A stretch of 64,000 bases of DNA, taken from positions 62,001-126,000 of the forward strand of contig JANVFP010000045.1 in assembly GCA_027919835.1 (NCBI GenBank), in the 5' to 3' direction. The stretch's first letter is position 1. Each line of letters opens with the position of its first letter. Source of the DNA: Lentinula raphanica (lineage: Eukaryota; Basidiomycota; Agaricomycetes; Agaricales; Omphalotaceae). Below the pieces are notes generated by a model that saw nothing but the letters and a program-made list of their open reading frames with translations, was not told where the DNA came from and ran no database searches. The position numbers and the translations under genes are program-made. Shown one piece after another: positions 46,307-56,230 of the stretch.

Positions 46307-46390
46307 GATTCGCAGTCAGAATCGCTGCGTCAAACGACCTAGACTGTCACGCTTTTCTACCTCGAAGAACGAAATATATTCACCAAAAAT

Positions 46391-49300
46391 ATGTCGTCTA
46401 ATCATGCCTCTCTTCCGAACCTCATGTCGTTCCCTGAAGATCGTCAGTTGATCGGCCTCACTAACTGGGCCATCTTTCGCGATCATCTCAAAAGTGTTGC
46501 CCGTGCCACGGGGCTCACTGGGTATCTTGATGGATCCATATCTGCTCCCTCGAAAACATCCTCCGCCACTGCCGAAGGTGGAGCGTCTGCTACCGCTGTG
46601 TCTACTCCCATCAATTCTCGCTCTCCCTCTGCCGAAGAGTGGGAGCTTCGTGATGGTCGCCTCGCTGGTATCATATACCAGAACATCAAGGATCCTAGAT
46701 CTATTGGGGTCACTGAGGTGATGTCGTCCTATGAAATGTGGAAGAAGCTTACTGGAGAGTATGACCAATCGTCGGCGGCAGCCCAGGCTTTGGCTAAGGA
46801 GAGAATCCAACAGTTTCGTTATACGCCTGGTACTCCGTTCGAGGAGTATTTCAAGCAGTTGGAGGCTCTCCGAAAAGCGGCGAGCGATGTGGGTTGCGAA
46901 GTCAAGGATGAAGATCTTCGTTCTCGGTTCTTGACCTCGCTGTCTGCTGATCAGTTATGGATCATTCAGAATCATGGCACCCGTACTTACGCTGAACTGA
47001 AGCGTGCACTTTTGGAATACGACATGATGGTTGAGTCTGCTAATCCCTCTGCTTCGAATTCAATCATCCCCAATGCTCTTGCGGTTCCAAGTCGTGCCAA
47101 TTCTCACATTGTTTGTGAGAACTGCAAGCGAACTGGGCACTCCAAGAAGAACTGCTGGGCAAAGGGTGGTGGAAGCGAGGGAAAAGCGCCTCGTTGGTAT
47201 ACTGCTCCGAAGGGGATGGAACCATCCCTGAAGACCTCTCTTGCTGCCTCTGCCACTGAAGAGGAACTTCCCCTTGCCGCGGCATCTGTATATGACTTCG
47301 GTGATCTCGATTTCGGAGGTATGGTGAATCTCTCGTATTGCCCCAACTCTCCTGACAATCGTTTGCATAGACTGGGAGGTGAAGAAACTTTTGCCTTTCT
47401 AAGCAGCGATGGGGGTAATACGAGTAGCTTAACACCATCCTCTGTAAATAAGGGTCATTTTCCTGCTGAAGTCAATACAGTACCTACTTTCATTGATAGC
47501 GGCGCCTCTCACTGGTGCATTCGTAACCGACAACGCTTCATCTCCTATACTCCCGCTAAGCGTTTCGGGCATATGGCAGCAGAGGGCGAGTCAGGAACCT
47601 TCAACATTGAAGGGTACGGTATTGCAGAGATGACGGTGAAGACAGATGAGGGATCGTTGCATCGTCTGCGCTTCCCAGCCTCCCACACCCCATCATTCTC
47701 GATGAATCTCTTGTCCTTGCCAAGTATGGATAAGCGGGGTTTGAAGGGAGAGTGGGGAAGTGGACGGATTGATGTTCGGGATCCTGCTTCCAAGAAAATT
47801 ATTGTTGATGGTCGTCTTGCCGGTCAACGTAGTGGCCACGGCTTGTACCAAGTTCGCGTTGTCGATAATCTCGACGACCCCACCTCACATCCTTCCTCTG
47901 CTGATGATAAGGTAGACTCCACCTTCGCACTCGCTTCTTCTGGTAAATCCCGTTCGAAACCTTGTTCCTTGGCTATGTGGCATGCACGTTTTGGTCACGC
48001 CGACGTGAATCTCATTCGTATCATGGCTAAGCGTAACATCGTTAAAGGTTTGGAGGTTACCGACTACAACCTATGCGGGAAATGTGAAGTCTGCTTACTC
48101 TCAAAAGCGAAACGCCTACCATTTGATGATGTTGTGATACCTGCAACACAGCCCTTGGAGCGCGTGAGTCTGGACTTGTGGGGGCGCGCACGTACGAAGA
48201 GCCTCGGTGGTGCATATTACATGATGTTGGCCTGTGACGACGGTACTGGCATCCCTTTCTCCTATCCCTCTGCTACAAAGGAAGCTGCGAAAATCCTACG
48301 GCTGGTACAAGAATACACTGAAATGGCGGAGCGTCAAACGGGTCGTACGGTGAAGGTGTATCGTGTTGATATGGGTAGAGAGTTTGATAATAAGCTTATG
48401 GATGAGTGGTGTGCTGGACGTGGCATTCTCCTAGAGAAAGTCCCAAAAGCTGCGTCAGCTGCCAATGGCCAGGTTGAACGTGCTAATCTCACCATAATAT
48501 CTGGTGTTCGGTCCATGATTGAGGACTCTGACCTCGATCATCGGTTCTGGGCTGAAGCTAGTGCTGCTTACTCGTATATCCGAGGCATGATTCCAACAAA
48601 TCGTCATCCAGGTGTTATTCCGTGGGAGAAGTGGTTTGAGAGACGTGGATTGAAGGTAGATGTTTCGCATCTACGGCGTTGGGGATGTCGGGCTTGGGTG
48701 ACAGATCTGGATCGAGTTGAGGGAAAGTTAGGCCGCCAGGCTTGGGAAGGTCGTATGGTTGGTTATATTGGTCGTCGTGGGTATCGGGTGTGGGATCCAA
48801 GACGTAGAGGGGTATATGCAGTTCGAGATGTTGTCTTCGAGGAAGGTATTCCTCGTCGCACCCTCCCGAGTCAAATTGATTTTGACATTGGCACGAACAA
48901 CGTCGGCAACGATGAAGTTGACAAGTCGGTTGACGTTGAGTCGGATCAACAGGCCCGGGTCGACGATAACCCTAATCCTATCCCTGATATCCAAATTGTT
49001 CCTCCCACGACTACCAACGAACAACAAGTTCGACCTATACCGCCTGCTGCTACTGTTCCACTCCTTCCTCAATCTCCTATTATGGATCAAGGTCCTCGTC
49101 GCTCGTCCCGCGTTCGGAATAAATCTGCTCGTATGCTCCAGTCACTTGAGTATGAGCAGGAAGAAGATCAGGCTCGTCTTTCGGCGGAAGATTGGGCTAC
49201 CATCGTCATTCTTGCGAGCACCATCAAAGGGGGAGGGGATATCGTGATTCCGAAATCATATCATGAGGCTATGAAGACCCCTGGAGAATGGCAGCCTCCC

Positions 49301-50842
49301 ATGCAAAAAGAATATGACTCTCTGGTCGACCGTGGATGCTGGTCTTTGGTCGATCGTCCGTCTAACTCCCGAATCCTAAACGGCATGTGGGTCTTTGATC
49401 TGAAGGTTGATGGTGATGGAAACATTCTCAAGAGAAAGGCACGCTACGTCGCACGAGGTGACATGCAGATCGCGGGTATTGACTTTCAAAAGAGCTGGTC
49501 TATGGTCGCTCGAAGTGAGTCAGTACGCATGCTGATTGCGATATGTGCTTTCAAGCGTCTACGTACTCGACAGTGGGATTTTTCCGCCGCCTATTTGAAT
49601 GGTAACCTTCCGAAGGATCCTCCTGTATTCATGAACCAGCCTACCGGGTTTGCTAAAGAGGGGGAGGAGGAGAAAGTGTGTCTGATGCACAAGCCCTTGT
49701 ATGGGATGACACAGGCTGGGCATATCTGGTATAAGGAGTTGGAGGGTCAGTTCCAAAAACTTGGTTTCAAATCGTCGAGGGCCGACCCCTGCATTTGCTA
49801 TCGCTGTGATGCTTCTACAAACGAATACTCTATTGCATCTGTTCACACGGATGATGTGTTCTGTGGTTCATCGTCTGATCATGAGGCCGATAGCACGATG
49901 AAGGGGTTCTCGGTGTGGGATCTTACGGACGTAAAAGACAAGAATTTTCTGGTCGGGCTCACTGTCGATCATCGTTCGGATGGTTCCATCGCCATTTCCC
50001 AAGCGCCCTTCTTCCAGAATGCTTTTCGGTATTTTGGTCTGACCGACATTCTCCATCCCATCTATACTCCTCTTCCTCCGGGCTTTTCCCTCTCGTCACT
50101 CAAGGAACGCACAGATGAAGACATCGCTTTCATGAATGGGAAACCGTATCGTGCTATCCTCGGCTGTTGTTGGTGGGGTGCAAGTACAACTCGTCCTGAC
50201 ATCGTCTTTGCATGTAGTGTCCTTTCAACTGTCCAAGATGCTCCTTCTCGTATTCACTGGGAGTTGCTTATCAAGCTTTGCCGATATATCTTCACTACGA
50301 TCCATTATGGTATCGTCTATCGACCAGGATCCACAGATCAAGTGAAGCCTATCGGTTATGTGGATGCGGATTGGGCAGGGGACAAAGTCACTCGCAAATC
50401 AATGTCTGGTTACATCTTCATCATCAACGGGGCTCCGGTATCCTGGTCTTCTAAACGTCAAGCATGTGTTGCACTGTCCACTACCGAATCCGAGTACATA
50501 TCGATGTCTCGGGGTATCCAACAGGGACTGTGGACTCGCAACTGGCTAGAAGAACTCGATCTTGGATTTGGTGAGGAGCCACTCGATATCTTTTGCGACA
50601 GCTCTGGCGCTATCAGTCTCTCTGAGACGAATAAGGAGCATAACCTTGCAAAACATATCGACATCCGTTATCATTTCATCCGGGATATCGTCGACCAGGG
50701 ACTAGTACGAATTCATCCTATCGAGAGCGCACAGAACATTGCGGACATCATGACGAAATCTCTTTCTAAAGAAAAGCATCGGCGTATCGTTTCGGCCCTT
50801 GGGTTGGACTGGTGGTATGCAGGTCAACAGGGGGAGTGTTAG
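46391..50842 (+). CDS. Copia gag-pol polyprotein
   Basis: Single 1483-residue polyprotein without stops or frameshifts. Domains in order: gag (UBN2 type, residues about 1-220); zinc knuckle CENCKRTGHSKKNC at about 240-253; aspartic protease with FIDSGAS near 368; the GAG-pre-integrase HHCC finger (WHARFGH..CGKCEVC) near 530-560; integrase core with the Asp of SLDLWG, the Asp of VDMGREF and the Glu of NGQVERAN; reverse transcriptase with WVFDLKVDGDG, QWDFSAAYLNG, PLYGMTQAG and HTDD in place of the usual YVDD; and RNase H with YVDADWAGD and KHIDIRYHFIRD. The integrase-before-RT order defines copia. It is probably still active: frame, LTRs, tract and target duplication are all intact. Confidence 0.95.
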   Translation: MSSNHASLPNLMSFPEDRQLIGLTNWAIFRDHLKSVARATGLTGYLDGSISAPSKTSSATAEGGASATAVSTPINSRSPSAEEWELRDGRLAGIIYQNIKDPRSIGVTEVMSSYEMWKKLTGEYDQSSAAAQALAKERIQQFRYTPGTPFEEYFKQLEALRKAASDVGCEVKDEDLRSRFLTSLSADQLWIIQNHGTRTYAELKRALLEYDMMVESANPSASNSIIPNALAVPSRANSHIVCENCKRTGHSKKNCWAKGGGSEGKAPRWYTAPKGMEPSLKTSLAASATEEELPLAAASVYDFGDLDFGGMVNLSYCPNSPDNRLHRLGGEETFAFLSSDGGNTSSLTPSSVNKGHFPAEVNTVPTFIDSGASHWCIRNRQRFISYTPAKRFGHMAAEGESGTFNIEGYGIAEMTVKTDEGSLHRLRFPASHTPSFSMNLLSLPSMDKRGLKGEWGSGRIDVRDPASKKIIVDGRLAGQRSGHGLYQVRVVDNLDDPTSHPSSADDKVDSTFALASSGKSRSKPCSLAMWHARFGHADVNLIRIMAKRNIVKGLEVTDYNLCGKCEVCLLSKAKRLPFDDVVIPATQPLERVSLDLWGRARTKSLGGAYYMMLACDDGTGIPFSYPSATKEAAKILRLVQEYTEMAERQTGRTVKVYRVDMGREFDNKLMDEWCAGRGILLEKVPKAASAANGQVERANLTIISGVRSMIEDSDLDHRFWAEASAAYSYIRGMIPTNRHPGVIPWEKWFERRGLKVDVSHLRRWGCRAWVTDLDRVEGKLGRQAWEGRMVGYIGRRGYRVWDPRRRGVYAVRDVVFEEGIPRRTLPSQIDFDIGTNNVGNDEVDKSVDVESDQQARVDDNPNPIPDIQIVPPTTTNEQQVRPIPPAATVPLLPQSPIMDQGPRRSSRVRNKSARMLQSLEYEQEEDQARLSAEDWATIVILASTIKGGGDIVIPKSYHEAMKTPGEWQPPMQKEYDSLVDRGCWSLVDRPSNSRILNGMWVFDLKVDGDGNILKRKARYVARGDMQIAGIDFQKSWSMVARSESVRMLIAICAFKRLRTRQWDFSAAYLNGNLPKDPPVFMNQPTGFAKEGEEEKVCLMHKPLYGMTQAGHIWYKELEGQFQKLGFKSSRADPCICYRCDASTNEYSIASVHTDDVFCGSSSDHEADSTMKGFSVWDLTDVKDKNFLVGLTVDHRSDGSIAISQAPFFQNAFRYFGLTDILHPIYTPLPPGFSLSSLKERTDEDIAFMNGKPYRAILGCCWWGASTTRPDIVFACSVLSTVQDAPSRIHWELLIKLCRYIFTTIHYGIVYRPGSTDQVKPIGYVDADWAGDKVTRKSMSGYIFIINGAPVSWSSKRQACVALSTTESEYISMSRGIQQGLWTRNWLEELDLGFGEEPLDIFCDSSGAISLSETNKEHNLAKHIDIRYHFIRDIVDQGLVRIHPIESAQNIADIMTKSLSKEKHRRIVSALGLDWWYAGQQGEC

Positions 50843-51199
50843 ATATATGGTTCGCGCGCATGCATATATGCGCTATACACGTGAGCGTGTGTCGACCTGT
50901 GTGGATATATGCTCATCCGTTGGGTCTCTCTGCATCCGTTCGGACTCGTTTCACGGACTCGTTTCATCTACTTGTTTTACAATTTTCCTTCCCATCTTCG
51001 TAACTTTATTTAAACTTCACTCGTTCAATTTTCCCCTCAGAACTCGTTATCGTTCTGAGGGTATGTGTCTACTTTTCCTTACTTTACATACTTTTACTTA
51101 CGGTTACCTGTAGCTTGTGTACTCACTTAGGCGTAAAGGTAACAGAGAACTCGTTATCGTTCTGAGGCTCGTGTACTCACTTAGGCGTAAAGTTTGTCA
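50837..51199 (+). repeat. 3' LTR
   Basis: 363 bp, identical to the 5' LTR except for T at 51116. Its first six bases, TGTTAG, also supply the last sense codon (Cys) and the stop codon of the pol frame. Confidence 0.95.
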
Positions 51200-51271
51200 T
51201 GTAGAGCTGAGGTTAAAAAAGGTCAAGATCTGGCATGTTTGAAAGAGAAATATGAGAGCGCCCAAAATGCT

Positions 51272-51331
51272 CTGGAAGCTTAATTAGGCAAGGTCGACCT
51301 GATGGAAGACCTTGCCTAATTAAGCCTCCAG
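51272..51331. other. Long hairpin in the MULE-like interior
   Basis: 24-bp arms (51272-51295 and 51308-51331, one mismatch) with a core GCTTAATTAGGCAAGGTC and a 12-nt loop. It lies 73 bp beyond the 3' LTR in the interior of the outer element. Confidence 0.8.
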
Positions 51332-52587
51332 GCCAAAAGCTGTGTAACTTTAAGCGCCTATAGGCTATTAGTATAGCGCTCTTGCAGCACAGGGCCAAGA
51401 ATCAAGATGACTAAATATACATATGCAGTCACTAAGTATACCAGACTATACAGTTACCTTTGCATCTTTTCGATGGTTGGCTGAGCCTACAGTACGTCAA
51501 GATGGTGCTTATTCAGGGGCACATGTTATGAAGCATAACATGATCTCTGCCACCCCCACAATTTTCTCAAATATTTCCTGAATATCCCTGGCATTTTTCC
51601 CTATTTTTCTGGTATTTTTCCGCATTTTCTAAGGCCTTAACAAGCCCTATAAGCCCTGTTTATCGTTGGCCGAGTCTACGCCGATCCGGCGCTTATTCGG
51701 CGTCTCGGCATCTGAACGCCTAAGCGCCAGCCTTCAGTTCTTTCCCATACTTTCTCTTCTTCCTCGTTCTTCCTCCCATCGACCACCACTCCCCTTCTCG
51801 ATGCCAGAGGACCTCGGGGACAACACCAACGACTGCCAGATACGATGGAAGGCACATAGAGACGACGAGGGCTAATCTAGAGGGTTGGAGACCATGGTGA
51901 CGTGGTCTGCTAACCAACAAATCCTTGGTGTGTAATCCGTTCATCCAAACGGATTAATCTCACTAACATAGCCCCAGCATCAGGATAGGGCAATCGTCGA
52001 CGCGACCCATGCATCTCTGGATCTCAACACACTTGACAACCCCTTGGCCCTGCCTTTTTTGTACTCATACCGGTTCCAACGTGTCAACGTCGTTTGCACC
52101 CATCCGTTTTTCCGTTCGGCAATCCCTCAGCTTAATCTCGCCATCTTCGGGTCTTCAACGTTTCGTTTGGTCATTTCTGATTACAATACACGCCCCGGAT
52201 TCTGGAACTTCATTCTGTGCTGGATAATCCTTCCCAACCCCCACTCTCGACATCCCGGGCTCGTACACGTGTTATGCGACCCTTATTTGTCTTAAACACG
52301 CCATCCTCGGACCTCGACTACTGCAACCATTTTGCCGGCTCTCCTTCACTTTCTCATGTCATTTCCGCTTGTTCAGCCTACCCAAGAGACAGCCGCCTCC
52401 ATGTCAACTCGTTCAGGTCATCCATGCATGTTGCCGACGCGACCTCCAGCACTCCTCCCTTGGGGGTTGTGTACATGTTATTCTTGACCCAGACGAGTCA
52501 AACCGAGTCATGGCGACTCCTCGTCTGGTGTCATCTGATACTCCCTTTGTTCTGCTTTCTATTTCTGATACTCGTTGAAGCCATCTG

Positions 52588-53428
52588 ACTCCTGTACTTA
52601 CCTTCCAAATATACGGAACCACCTCACATCTGTCCTTTTTGTGTTTACCAGTTCTGATGTGTCATTGTTGTATTCCCTTTTTCTGTTTGGCCTTCCCTCA
52701 GTACTATCCTGTCATCTTTGGCTCATACACATATTGTTTGTCACACTCACAGATCCCATACACATCGTACTTTCCTTCCTTCCATGTAGTTGGCTTTGTG
52801 TTCTAGCCCATTTTACAATCGCTTGTCTCAATGTCTTGTCTCTTGCACGTTTACTTGTTCTGTCTGTACCTTCCTACTATACCAACTTCAATGTCATATT
52901 TTAGTTACTACTTTCATGTTGAACTGTATATACAAGGTAAGAAATGAGATTTTGTAAGTGAGCTTGCAACCTTTGAAAATTGGAAGTGTTCACCGCAATG
53001 TTTGAAAGGAAGGAAGGAAGGAAGGAAGGAAAGTGTTCGCCGCAATATTTAAAAGTGTTCGCCGCAATATTTAAAAGTGTTCGCCGCAACATTTAAAAGT
53101 GTTCGCCGCAACATTTAAAAGTGTTCACCGCAACATTTAAAAGTGTTCACCGCAATATTTGAAAGTTTCTGTTGCTCACTTTAAAATTCCTGCAGCAGAA
53201 TATATCTGGGGGTTACATATTTCTAATAGTTCAGGGGGTAAAAGAGTTCGGGGGGGGAGGTGAAAAGTTTGGGGGGGGGGAAAGACAAAAGAGTTCGGGG
53301 AAGGAGGTCATAGAAGTCCGGGGTAGGTAAAAGAGTTCGGGGGAAGTCATCAAAGTTCCAAAACCGTTAAATTCATCGGGGGGAAGTGGGAAAAACTCGG
53401 GGGAATTTTTTGCCAGATGGACTAGCAT
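52588..53428 (-). repeat. Right terminal inverted repeat of the MULE-like element
   Basis: Reverse-complement partner of 44248-45228. From the inside outward it holds the unique part, a run of GGAA units near 53012, about seven 22-bp units GTGTTCGCCGCAACATTTAA (53030-53165), G-rich units (AAAGAGTTCGGGG type, 53225-53400) and the end ..GGACTAGCAT. The two repeats have diverged noticeably, especially in the minisatellite. Confidence 0.75.
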
Positions 53429-53437
53429 ATACCGTGT

Positions 53438-54138
53438 GCATATCCGAGTCTATGATGATGGTATGAACTTCATGTATCAGTCCTTGATGCTTTTCCAGAA
53501 TCCACGCTCCGTCGTAATGGTACCTCTGTGACCGCGTGTTTAACGAATACTGACCAGACTAACTGACTTTTCTGTTCTCATGTGTCCCTCTATGTAGGTC
53601 TAGATACACCAGAGTTCGTTCCTACTCTGATCAACTTTTACACCACTTACAAGCAGGCGCGCTAATTTGTTATTCCATCAAGGAGCCATTAATGGAAGCG
53701 ACAAATCTACAACAGAACCACAACTTGAGATTCATACTAGAAGTTTCCCTCGTCGAAGTCGCTGCGATGTATGCGTTACTGCATACACTGTACAGTAGGT
53801 CCTAGTTCCACGTTGTTTATGGACCATATGACTTTGATGTTTACTAGGCCTTTCGAAACATTTGTGATTATCAAAACTTGAAACCCACTTCCACGAAGAC
53901 ACTCACACTGTTTGAATACCCTCAAATACCGGCGATCGTCTGTCTTTCGACCGTCTGATGAAATCAAGGTCGAAAACACCAACATTGATGACTCTGACAC
54001 AGACTATGCAGTGGAGATCCCAAGCAAGACTCCCCGAGCAATCACGGCCATAAAAGTGACAACTGTGTTCTCTCGAATAAAAACTTGGTCAGTCCAGCGT
54101 TTGCAGTTTACCTTCGCCCCTTTTTTTGCCTTACCACC
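53438..54138. other. No complete gene seen
   Basis: About 0.7 kb between the MULE-like element and the third DUF6534 gene. A short frame (53912-54166) reads FRPSDEIKVENTNIDDSDTDYAVE and could be the tail of a lost membrane-protein gene, but nothing upstream supports it. Confidence 0.35.
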
Positions 54139-55015
54139 ATGTCGTCTGATGTACGTTCGACGTTAGGAGCTGCCTTTATCGGATGTATGATTGCAGTGGG
54201 GTGAGAGATCACGACTGGCCAAACGTCGCATCAATGCTTCTTTAGTCTTGAAGCTGATCAATGACAATGTTCGTGTTCGCAGGCTTTCAGCCGTATTACC
54301 TTCCTCTACTTTCGCATTTTCGCTTCCGATGCTCTTCGTTATAAGCTCTTGGTTCGTATCATCTCCTTCGTATCATGGAAAGCAAGCTAGCTGATTTAGA
54401 TTGCTCGCTGGCGTTTTAGGTCGGGTGGATATGGTATGTACCCTCTCCAGTCACTGCAATCATGATCGACGCCTGATTGACTTCGTTGTCTACTAGGGCC
54501 ACAGATGTTGTGCATACTGTCCTAGTCTGTACCTCAGTATGGCAATATCTGATCGTCAGTTATGAGAACTCCTGCATCGTAACGAAGATTTTTCCGTATG
54601 TCAAAGCTCTGTTATCTGCCGAAATATCACTCTGAATTTCGGTTGACCGTCAGCACTGTCGCGGTAAGTATCGTTTCGAATCTGAGTTCATACTTCCTAA
54701 TGAGACTCAACCGCTACAGATCACGATTGCAACAACCGCTGTGGTTACGTTGAATGTGAATAGGTACTTTCCAAACATTGTCTCCTGCTCCTTGAAGATG
54801 CGTGTTAATGAAGCCTGTAGCTTCTATGCATGGAGGATACACAAAAGTAAAGTTTTGTATACAAACGTCTATCTTCCTTCTAAGGATGCTGGTGGCTGAC
54901 CGGACCAATCGTACGTTGGATTCACTCAACGTTCTTGGATACGCTCTCAATTCACGACCGTGCATTTCAGGCTTTCTTATCTGTCATCCGAGTTAGTACA
55001 TCAGCAAAAACATAC
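54139..55015 (+). pseudogene. DUF6534-type gene, 3' half missing
   Basis: The ATG at 54139 opens MSSDVRSTLGAAFIGCMIAVG, then exons read ITFLYFRIFASDALRYKLL, VGWIW, TDVVHTVLVCTSVWQYLIVSYENS, ITIATTAVVTLNVN, FYAWRIHK, WLTGPIV and AFLSVIRV, following the order of the two complete paralogues. After about 55015 the sequence becomes unrelated AT-rich repeats and the remaining family blocks (TLYTFE, FMALHFVI, LNTR) are absent from the rest of the window. The gene has lost roughly its second half, most likely through insertion or rearrangement at that point. Confidence 0.65.
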
Positions 55016-56150
55016 CCATCCTGCAGCTACTATAGAGTAGCCTCAAGCTACCTAGAGGCCCTAGGCCACCTCAAGCCCTGAGGGTATCCAGAGATACCCC
55101 CTAATTTCCCAAGCACCCAAGCTAATAAAAAGAGAGTTGAATGCACTTTAATCAGCCTTAAAGAAAATATTAATAAATTTATTCACTTTTGAAGTATCAG
55201 AGAGCAACTGTTAATATTTTCAGAATTCTTGAAAGAGTCTATAGTGTTTGAGATAAATCTATATCAATTTGAGAATGCTTTTTGGTCTACATCAATACTC
55301 TCAAGCTTTAGCAAAGATTTCAAAAACAATAAAAAGAGAGTTGACATCACTTTTGATTAGCCTTAAAGAAACTTTCACTGCATTGAGTACTTCAGAAGTA
55401 TTAGAAAGTAACATTCACTACTTTCAGTAACTTTGAAAGAGTCTACCTTCTTTGAAATCAATATCTGTTAGTTGTAAAATACTTTTCTATTCTATGAGAC
55501 ACTGCCAAACTTAAGCAGAGTATGCAAAAAGGATGGAATAGAGTTGAGCTCACTGTTGAGTAGCCTCAAAATAATCTTCAATCAATTGAACACTCCTAAA
55601 GTATCAGAAAGTACCAATAAATATTTTCAGAAGCTTTCAAAGAACATTTTAATCTCTGCAATCAATCTTCCTCCTTTGAAAATACTTTAGTTATCCTGAA
55701 ATAATAGTAGAGCAAAGAAAATCTATTTGGATGACCTGAGAGTACTTCATTTTGTATCTAGTTGGCTTCTAGTACTACTGACTTGGATTCATGTACCTTC
55801 TATCGCTCTCATACTTTTGACATTGAGTTGAAAAACTTTCAATCAATTTAATGAGCTTTAAATCTTCTGCTTATAACCTATGAGTTCTTTCTTTTATTTT
55901 GAAGCTGTCATCATTAATTTGAGGAACGTTTAGTGCCTCTGGGGTTCTTTGAGTGTCTTTGGGGTTCTTTGAGCGTCTTTCAGGTTCTTTGAGCGTCTTT
56001 GGGATGCTTTCAGCTTCTCTCAATATCTTTGGAATGCTTTTTACTTCTTCAAGACATTTATACACAGTTTCGGAATTTTCTGGGAAGCATTGAATATGCA
56101 TTGAAGGACTTATAATCAGTTCAGATAGGAAAGGTAAGCCAGATATGCTA
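55016..56150. repeat. AT-rich diverged repeat block
   Basis: Three loosely similar segments about 200 bp apart start near 55130, 55325 and 55535; each goes AGAGTTGA..CAC..., AGCCT(T/C)AAA, a GAAGTAT(C/T)AGA block, (T/C)TTTCAG, and GAAAGAGTCTA or a variant. A second, shorter repeat with a period of about 20 bp (GAGCGTCTTTGGGGTTCTTT) runs from 55930 to 56040. Base composition is clearly lower in GC than in neighbouring genes. No gene is seen; the origin is probably a decayed mobile element. Confidence 0.6.
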
Positions 56151-56230
56151 TAGATGGTTGTAGGCTACCAGAATACTATGGCTATATACATGGAAACATC
56201 AGTGAGCGTTGCCAAGAAAACAAATTGTCC

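Larger units (their letters stand above)
45944..51199 (+). mobile_element. Intact Ty1/copia-type LTR retrotransposon
   Basis: Complete 5256-bp element with 363-bp LTRs (45944-46306 and 50837-51199) that start TG and end CA, differ at a single position (C at 46223, T at 51116) and are flanked by the 5-bp duplication TGTAG (45939-45943 and 51200-51204). One uninterrupted gag-pol frame lies inside. A purine-rich tract (CAGGGGGAG, 50828-50836) abuts the 3' LTR. I could not identify a tRNA primer-binding site with confidence after 46306. Near-identical LTRs point to a very recent insertion, later than that of the surrounding MULE-like element. Confidence 0.95.
44248..53428. mobile_element. Non-autonomous Mutator-like element with long inverted repeats, carrying a nested copia
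   Basis: Both ends read ATGCTAGTCCAT.. inward and are flanked by a perfect 9-bp duplication, ATACCGTGT (44239-44247 and 53429-53437). Inverted-repeat similarity extends about 980 bp from the left end (to about 45228) and about 840 bp from the right end (from about 52588). Without the nested retrotransposon the element is about 3.9 kb. A 9-bp target duplication with very long terminal repeats is the profile of Mutator-like (MULE) elements. The remaining interior (45229-45943 and 51200-52587) shows no transposase, only short frames, so the element would need one supplied in trans. Superfamily assignment rests on structure, not on protein. Confidence 0.8.

Noticed and set aside
45229..52587. MULE transposase in the outer element
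   Set aside because: Outside the nested copia only frames under about 125 codons are present and none has the transposase signature.
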